From CAZSDW01 sp964605705 (GTDB lineage Bacteria > Fidelibacterota > UBA2242): a DNA stretch of 39,804 nt. The position numbers and the translations under genes were made by a program. The stretch spans positions 1 through 39,804 of the forward strand of contig CAZSDW010000030.1 of NCBI GenBank assembly GCA_964605705.1. The letters run 5' to 3'. How positions within the stretch are numbered: the stretch's first letter is position 1; each line of letters begins with the position of its first letter. The notes below the pieces were generated by a model. That model ran no database searches. It saw nothing but the letters and a program-made list of their open reading frames with translations, and was not told the DNA's origin. This document shows positions 35,809 to 39,804 of this stretch, one piece after another.

Positions 35809-36792
35809 ATGAATTACCGAATATTAGGAAAGACAGGATTTAAAATTTCCGAAATCAGTCTCGGCACCTGGCAGGTGGGTGGTAAATGGGGGGCTGAGTT
35901 CAGTCATAAAAATGCCGATAAAATTCTAAACGCAGCTGTCGATAATGGGATTAATTTTATCGATACGGCGGATGTCTATGGCGATGGCGAAAGTGAAAAA
36001 GCAGTTGGGCGACTGCTTCGGTCGCGATCGGAAAGGATCTATTTCGCCACGAAATGCGGACGGCGTCTGAATCCACATACTGACGAATTATACTCTCCTG
36101 CCGTGTTAAGATCGTACATCGAGGACAGCCTCAAAAATATGGGTGTTGAGTGCATAGATCTGATCCAGTTGCATTGTCCGCCGCCGGCAGTCTATTATCG
36201 ACCGGAGATTTTTGAAGAGTTCGAAAAACTCAAATCCGAGGGAAAAATACTGAACTTAGGCGTCAGTGTCGAAAAAATCGAAGAAGCACTGAAAGCCATC
36301 GAGTTTCCAAATGTGACGACCATTCAGATAATCTTCAATATTTTCCGGCAGCGCCCGAAAGAACTCTTTTTTAAGCAGGCGAAGAAAAAGAACGTGGGTA
36401 TTATCGTAAGAGTTCCACTAGCCAGTGGATTACTAAGTGGAAAATATGATAAAAAGACAGTCTTTGGCGAAGGCGATCACCGTCATTTCAACCGAGATGG
36501 GGCGGCATTTGACAAAGGTGAAACCTTTTCCGGTGTAGATTATGATATGGGGCTGGAGGTTGTTGAAGAATTGAAACAGCTGTTTCATAATATACCGACA
36601 GCGCAACTTGCCCTGAAGTGGATTTTGATGTTCAATGAGGTGAGCACGGTTATTCCGGGTGCTTCAAGAGTCGAGCAATTGATCTCCAATGTCCAGGCGG
36701 AAAATGTTCCGGCTCTATCCAGCGAGGAAATGAACCTGATTGAAAAAATATATAAGCGACGGATTAAAAAATACGTTCACCAGTTGTGGTAA
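35809..36792 (+). CDS. aldo/keto reductase (second of a tandem pair)
   Basis: This 327-residue aldo/keto reductase has the tetrad Asp52, Tyr57, Lys82 and His122, in FIDTADVYGDGES, FATKCGR and LIQLHCPPP, and the cofactor segment TVIPGASRVEQL. Tandem reductases of this type beside a symporter and glycosidases suggest oxidoreduction of sugars or their lactones. AAGGA is upstream of the ATG. Its stop is eight bases before the ATG of the next gene, so the two are probably coupled. Confidence 0.93.
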   Translation: MNYRILGKTGFKISEISLGTWQVGGKWGAEFSHKNADKILNAAVDNGINFIDTADVYGDGESEKAVGRLLRSRSERIYFATKCGRRLNPHTDELYSPAVLRSYIEDSLKNMGVECIDLIQLHCPPPAVYYRPEIFEEFEKLKSEGKILNLGVSVEKIEEALKAIEFPNVTTIQIIFNIFRQRPKELFFKQAKKKNVGIIVRVPLASGLLSGKYDKKTVFGEGDHRHFNRDGAAFDKGETFSGVDYDMGLEVVEELKQLFHNIPTAQLALKWILMFNEVSTVIPGASRVEQLISNVQAENVPALSSEEMNLIEKIYKRRIKKYVHQLW

Positions 36793-36800
36793 TTCATCGA

Positions 36801-37268
36801 ATGCGGAAGAAGAACCAGGAAATTTGTGACCCGGAAACTATTCAGACAATCCTAAAAACTTCCCGAATTTGCAGAATCGCCATGGTGGATGGCGACGTGC
36901 CTTATATATTACCATTTAATTACGGCTTTGCTGATAATCATATCTATATTCACTCCGCACCGGAAGGTAAGAAAATTGACCTGTTGAGAAAAAATGCACG
37001 GGTGTGTTTTGAAATTGAAGATCACATAGAAATTATTGAAGCAGACAAAGCCTGTGATTGGACAACTAAATACCGTTCAATAATCGGGTACGGAACCATG
37101 GAAATTATCACTGATCCGATCCAAAAACGGCAAGGTCTTGATATTATCATGTCGCATTATGGCGATAAAAAAAATCATGTTTATGATGATAAAAATGTCA
37201 ATAGAATGGTGATTTTGAGATTAAAAATCGAGCAAATGACTGGAAAGCAATCATCAAATTGGGAATGA
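36801..37268 (+). CDS. pyridoxamine 5'-phosphate oxidase-like flavoprotein (NimA-like)
   Basis: This 155-residue split-barrel FMN-binding protein resembles the NimA/Pyridox_ox_2 group: CRIAMVDGDVPYILPFNYG (24-42), IHSAPEGKKIDLLRKN (50-65), and CDWTTKYRSIIGYG (85-98). Some relatives reduce nitroimidazoles; others bind haem, and the physiological substrate here is unknown. The start is taken as ATG 36801, just after the reductase stop, since neither it nor the overlapping GTG at 36786 has a ribosome binding site; reinitiation after the upstream stop is likely. It belongs to the aldo/keto reductase operon. Confidence 0.85.
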   Translation: MRKKNQEICDPETIQTILKTSRICRIAMVDGDVPYILPFNYGFADNHIYIHSAPEGKKIDLLRKNARVCFEIEDHIEIIEADKACDWTTKYRSIIGYGTMEIITDPIQKRQGLDIIMSHYGDKKNHVYDDKNVNRMVILRLKIEQMTGKQSSNWE

Positions 37269-37319
37269 TAGAATGGATTATTCATAATTAATAAAGCCTC
37301 ATATTTTAGATGGAGTGTG

Positions 37320-37474
37320 ATGCAAGAATTAAAGAAGGTTCGTGTAATTACCGGCGCCAGCAGTGGCATTGGCAGGTCGAAGATGTTGTGGAGACTGTCA
37401 GATTCATTATGCGGCAGCCGGATCATGTCCGGATTCCGAATCTGATGATTCTGCCCAAAGACCATAACATCTAA
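37320..37474 (+). pseudogene. short-chain dehydrogenase remnant with large internal deletion
   Basis: A frame starting at ATG 37320, with GGAG four bases upstream, encodes a perfect short-chain dehydrogenase N-terminus, KKVRVITGASSGIGRS (5-20), containing the cofactor TGASSGIG motif. It then runs into a meaningless stretch and stops at 37443-37445. In another frame, from 37379 to the stop at 37472-37474, lies a typical C-terminus of the same family: EDVVETVRFIMRQPDHVRIP then NLMILPKDHNI. About 180 central codons, including the catalytic Tyr-Lys, are missing, and the two ends are out of frame. This is a gene inactivated by an internal deletion of the middle; it fills most of the gap 37269-37569. 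Confidence 0.8.
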
Positions 37475-37483
37475 GAATATCAT

Positions 37484-37512
37484 TTGTTTAATTGATCAGA
37501 AAAATTTATACT
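37484..37512 (+). promoter_or_regulatory. candidate promoter for the GPH symporter
   Basis: TTGTTT (37484-37489), 17 bases and TATACT (37507-37512) precede the symporter gene by 58 bases. The -10 is good, the -35 only fair. Confidence 0.35.
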
Positions 37513-37569
37513 TGAATAGTTGTAATTACCCACGGCAATTCAGACGATTTAAAAGGAGCATTAAGTAGG

Positions 37570-38961
37570 ATGAAACAGAAATCAACACTTTCTATTCCGA
37601 GAAAATTAGCTTGGGGGATTGGTGGTTTTGGGGAAAACCTGGCAAATAATGCACTGCTCAGCCTGGCTTATCCGATTTTCGGGGTCGGGATGGGCATCAG
37701 TCCTATTTATATTGGATTAGCGCTTTCTGCTTCCCGGATTATTGACGCAATTACCGATCCGATCATGGGAAATATCACCGATAATACCAAATCCCGCTGG
37801 GGACGCCGGCGACCTTGGATTTTCATCGGCTCGATCCTGATGCCTTTGATTTTTGCGTTGATCTGGTTTACACCGCAGATGGAAAACCAGTTGATTCCGG
37901 CAATTTACCTGATTGTCATGTGCTCGCTGTTCTATATTGCCTTTACCATCTGGGTGGTCCCTTACAGTGGCTTAGGGCTTGAACTGGTAGAGGATTATGA
38001 TGAACGAACACGCTTGCAGGCGTTTCGGGTTGCTCCGTCTTTTATCGTTGGAATACTCATTGGCTCTCTTTATAAAATTACATTGATGGAACATGTCTGG
38101 GGCGGGAATGAAGTCGTCGGCGCTCGCTATGTAGGTATTATTGTAGCAGTGCTGATTCTGATAACGACGATGATTCCGGCTATCTTTTCAAAAGAACGAT
38201 TTGCCCATACAGATCAGGAAAAAACCAACATCTGGCTGGCGCTCAAGGAAACCATCAGAGAAAAGCCGTTTTTACTATTAATCGGCTCGGTATTTTTTGT
38301 CTTTGTCGGTCTGTTCTTCATGATTCCGCTGCTGACGTATATTTCGCTCTATTTTGTCAGCCAGGGGGATAAACAACTGATGGGCAGCATCGGCATGTAC
38401 ACAGCGCCCGTGCAGGCAACCACCCAATTGCTGAGTATGTTCACGATTGGTTATTTCGCGAAATTCATGGATAAGAAAACACTACTTATTACTGGTCTGA
38501 GTATTGGTATTTTAGGATATCTATCCAGCTGGTTTCTTTTTACGCCAGAGCACCCGTTTTTGACAATTTTGCCGCCGGTTATCATTAATATCGGGCTTTG
38601 TGCCTGCTGGGTTCTGAACGGTTCATTCAGTGCTGACATCTGTGACTGGGATGAACTGAAAACCGGGAAACGCCGGGAAGGAATGTACAGCGCCGTATTT
38701 GGCTTTATGAACAAACTGGCGATTGCACTGGTGATGACGGTCAGTTCGTGGGTACTGGTCAGATTGGGTTTCGAAGGTGAAAATCTTGATCCGACCACGC
38801 AGCAGCTTTTCACACTGAGATGGTTTTATATCGTCGTTCCGGTTGTATCAATGGTCGGTGCAATTCTGTGCATGTGGTGGTATCCGTTAACCAAAGAGAA
38901 AGTACTGGAAATTCAGGCAGAGTTGAAAGCGAGAAGGGGCGAGACATCGCTTCAATCATAG
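37570..38961 (+). CDS. GPH-family sugar:cation symporter (MelB-like)
   Basis: This 463-residue membrane protein has about 12 hydrophobic helices and the hallmark of glycoside-pentoside-hexuronide:cation symporters: ASRIIDAITDPIMGNITDNT followed by KSRWGRRRPWIFIG (about 54-87), where the acidic residues bind the coupling cation. DICDWDELKTGKRREGMYSA in the second half is also typical. It would import a mono- or disaccharide or a uronate with sodium or protons across the inner membrane. AAGGAG lies 11 bases before the ATG. It closes the carbohydrate run and is followed by a very strong terminator. Confidence 0.93.
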   Translation: MKQKSTLSIPRKLAWGIGGFGENLANNALLSLAYPIFGVGMGISPIYIGLALSASRIIDAITDPIMGNITDNTKSRWGRRRPWIFIGSILMPLIFALIWFTPQMENQLIPAIYLIVMCSLFYIAFTIWVVPYSGLGLELVEDYDERTRLQAFRVAPSFIVGILIGSLYKITLMEHVWGGNEVVGARYVGIIVAVLILITTMIPAIFSKERFAHTDQEKTNIWLALKETIREKPFLLLIGSVFFVFVGLFFMIPLLTYISLYFVSQGDKQLMGSIGMYTAPVQATTQLLSMFTIGYFAKFMDKKTLLITGLSIGILGYLSSWFLFTPEHPFLTILPPVIINIGLCACWVLNGSFSADICDWDELKTGKRREGMYSAVFGFMNKLAIALVMTVSSWVLVRLGFEGENLDPTTQQLFTLRWFYIVVPVVSMVGAILCMWWYPLTKEKVLEIQAELKARRGETSLQS

Positions 38962-38980
38962 AGAAAGAAATGATATGATA

Positions 38981-39019
38981 AAAACCTTCTGAAGGTCAAC
39001 GACCTTCAGAAGGTTTTTT
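38981..39019 (+). terminator. strong terminator built from two AACCTTC palindromes (copy 2)
   Basis: The arms 38981-38997 and 39001-39017 are exact 17-base inverted copies (AAAACCTTCTGAAGGTC) around the loop AAC, followed by T residues. Each arm is itself nearly palindromic and matches the element at 23098-23114. Confidence 0.92.
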
Positions 39020-39046
39020 AGTAACCATTAATCTTATGAGGGAAAA

Positions 39047-39508
39047 ATGCTGGAAGATATTCTGAAAGCCTATGACTGGTTTGATCATCCCGATGGTCCG
39101 AAATTTGTCGAAACCCATCGTGACGAATATCGGACTGCCGGGCACTGGTTGTTCCTGCCCGGTGCTGTTTCCTGGTTTCACCAAGTATTCAATAATGCTG
39201 AATTGTGGCTGATTCATGAGGGCAAATTAATACTGCATACGATCGACCGAGATGGGAAACACCATTCACATGTTCTGGGAACTGATATCGGGGCAGGTGA
39301 GCAGCCGGTATTTTCAGTACCAACCGGTTGTCTGCAAGCCGCTGAGATTCCCGAGGGAATACCTTATGCCTTTGGCACAAATATCTGTGCGCCGGCTTTT
39401 TCGTATGATCAGTTGCAGATAAACAAATACGAAGATTTAATCCGTGAATACCCGCAACACAAGACGCTGTTTTACAAGTTTGCCGCCGATAAACCTACCA
39501 CCCCATAA
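39047..39508 (+). CDS. DUF985-like cupin protein
   Basis: This 153-residue protein matches the cupin_5/DUF985 pattern: HPDGPKFVETHRDEYRTAGH, then LPGAVSWFHQVFNNAELWLIHEG (metal-binding His and Glu region), and a late PAFSYDQLQINKYEDLI. The fold is a beta-barrel; members are of unknown function, some suspected sugar or metabolite epimerases or damage-control enzymes. GAGGG lies six bases before the ATG. It follows the symporter terminator and probably has its own transcription or is reached by read-through. Confidence 0.8.
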   Translation: MLEDILKAYDWFDHPDGPKFVETHRDEYRTAGHWLFLPGAVSWFHQVFNNAELWLIHEGKLILHTIDRDGKHHSHVLGTDIGAGEQPVFSVPTGCLQAAEIPEGIPYAFGTNICAPAFSYDQLQINKYEDLIREYPQHKTLFYKFAADKPTTP

Positions 39509-39531
39509 TAAATGGTGGGACTGCAATACGA

Positions 39532-39581
39532 CTTTGCGAAAGTGGAACTTGTCCAAATTATATCGGGAAACTTTCGCAAAG
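39532..39581. repeat. 12-base inverted repeat between convergent genes
   Basis: CTTTGCGAAAGT (39532-39543) and ACTTTCGCAAAG (39570-39581) are exact inverted copies separated by 26 bases. They lie between the cupin stop and the stop of the T9SS protein. The loop is long and no T tract follows, so it is an odd terminator; a protein-binding or recombination site is possible. Confidence 0.6.
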
Positions 39582-39592
39582 ATCATACTAGA

Positions 39593-39804
39593 CTATTTCA
39601 TTAAGACCATTTTCTTAACATGATTGAAATTATCGGCGACGATCCGGTAGAAATAAACGCCTGAGCTATATTGTGATGCATCCCATACTATAGTGTAATA
39701 TCCCGGTTGTTGGGTTTTTTTAATTAATTGTTCAACAGCTCGTCCGGTTATATCAAATATTACTATTTGAACATCAGAAGTTTTTGGAAGTACGTATTCT
39801 ATCT
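39593..39804 (-). CDS. T9SS type A C-terminal sorting domain of a secreted protein (partial)
   Basis: A minus-strand frame enters from the right edge and stops at 39593-39595, giving 69 visible residues plus a partial codon. They form a complete type IX secretion C-terminal sorting domain: YVLPKTSDVQIVIFDITGRA, then a turn, GYYTIVWDASQYSSGVYFYR, and the terminal basic-hydrophobic KKMVLMK. Such domains (FlgD-like Ig fold) are recognised by the T9SS and removed or anchored at the cell surface. The cargo domain lies outside the window, so the function is unknown. It shows that the organism has a type IX system. Confidence 0.93.
   Translation of the reverse strand, partial: IEYVLPKTSDVQIVIFDITGRAVEQLIKKTQQPGYYTIVWDASQYSSGVYFYRIVADNFNHVKKMVLMK

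Overview
The window suggests a bacterium of the FCB superphylum, probably outside Bacteroidota proper (a Calditrichota/KSB1/Marinimicrobia-like lineage). A type IX secretion (T9SS) C-terminal sorting domain runs off the right edge. Signal peptides, lipoboxes and PKD or Ig-like modules are abundant. A flavodiiron protein and AbgT, PepF and GPH-type genes fit an anaerobic or microaerophilic heterotroph. Candidate promoters look like ordinary sigma-70 sites (TTGACA/TTGATA, 16-17 nt, TATATT/TAATAT) rather than the Bacteroidota type. The lineage is inferred; no rRNA gene is present.

Layout. 1-823 is the 3' end of an unrecognised gene. 878-2627 (minus) is a three-gene operon: MBL-fold hydrolase, RsbW-like anti-sigma kinase and STAS antagonist. 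2929-4593 is a lipoprotein gluzincin peptidase. 4688-13953 is a transcription unit of three long genes: a LysM-FecR-Ig envelope protein, a membrane HAMP-PP2C (RsbU/SpoIIE-type) phosphatase and a protein with 15 PKD repeats, closed by a bidirectional terminator. The phosphatase and the divergent RsbW/STAS pair supply three of the four parts of a partner switch; no sigma factor is present. 13957-16884 (minus) is a SecA paralogue with a C-terminal hydrophobic anchor, preceded by a small secreted protein that may be translated from a leaderless mRNA.

17043-23012 (plus) holds a truncated DUF3795 cysteine-cluster ORF, a PfkB sugar kinase, a GH63/GH37-like glycosidase, a lipoprotein alpha/beta hydrolase, a small AAA ATPase and a sulfatase. 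After a convergent terminator come pepF (minus), dCMP deaminase, an AbgT-type transporter, a flavodiiron protein and a methyltransferase. 29529-39508 is a carbohydrate-use region: GH3 glycosidase, sialate O-acetylesterase-like SGNH enzyme, deoxyribose-phosphate aldolase, two aldo/keto reductases, a PNPOx-like flavoprotein, a wrecked short-chain dehydrogenase gene, a GPH sugar symporter and a DUF985 cupin.

How it fits together: the right half reads as glycan breakdown (glycosidases, esterase, sulfatase) feeding sugar uptake and aldose/ketose conversion. The left half reads as envelope sensing and export. Points worth a second look are two genes reduced to end fragments, a tail-anchored SecA, a repeated AACCTTC palindrome used in terminators, and three candidate operator pairs. 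No tRNA, rRNA, CRISPR array or insertion sequence was seen, and no gene-free stretch longer than about 300 bases occurs.
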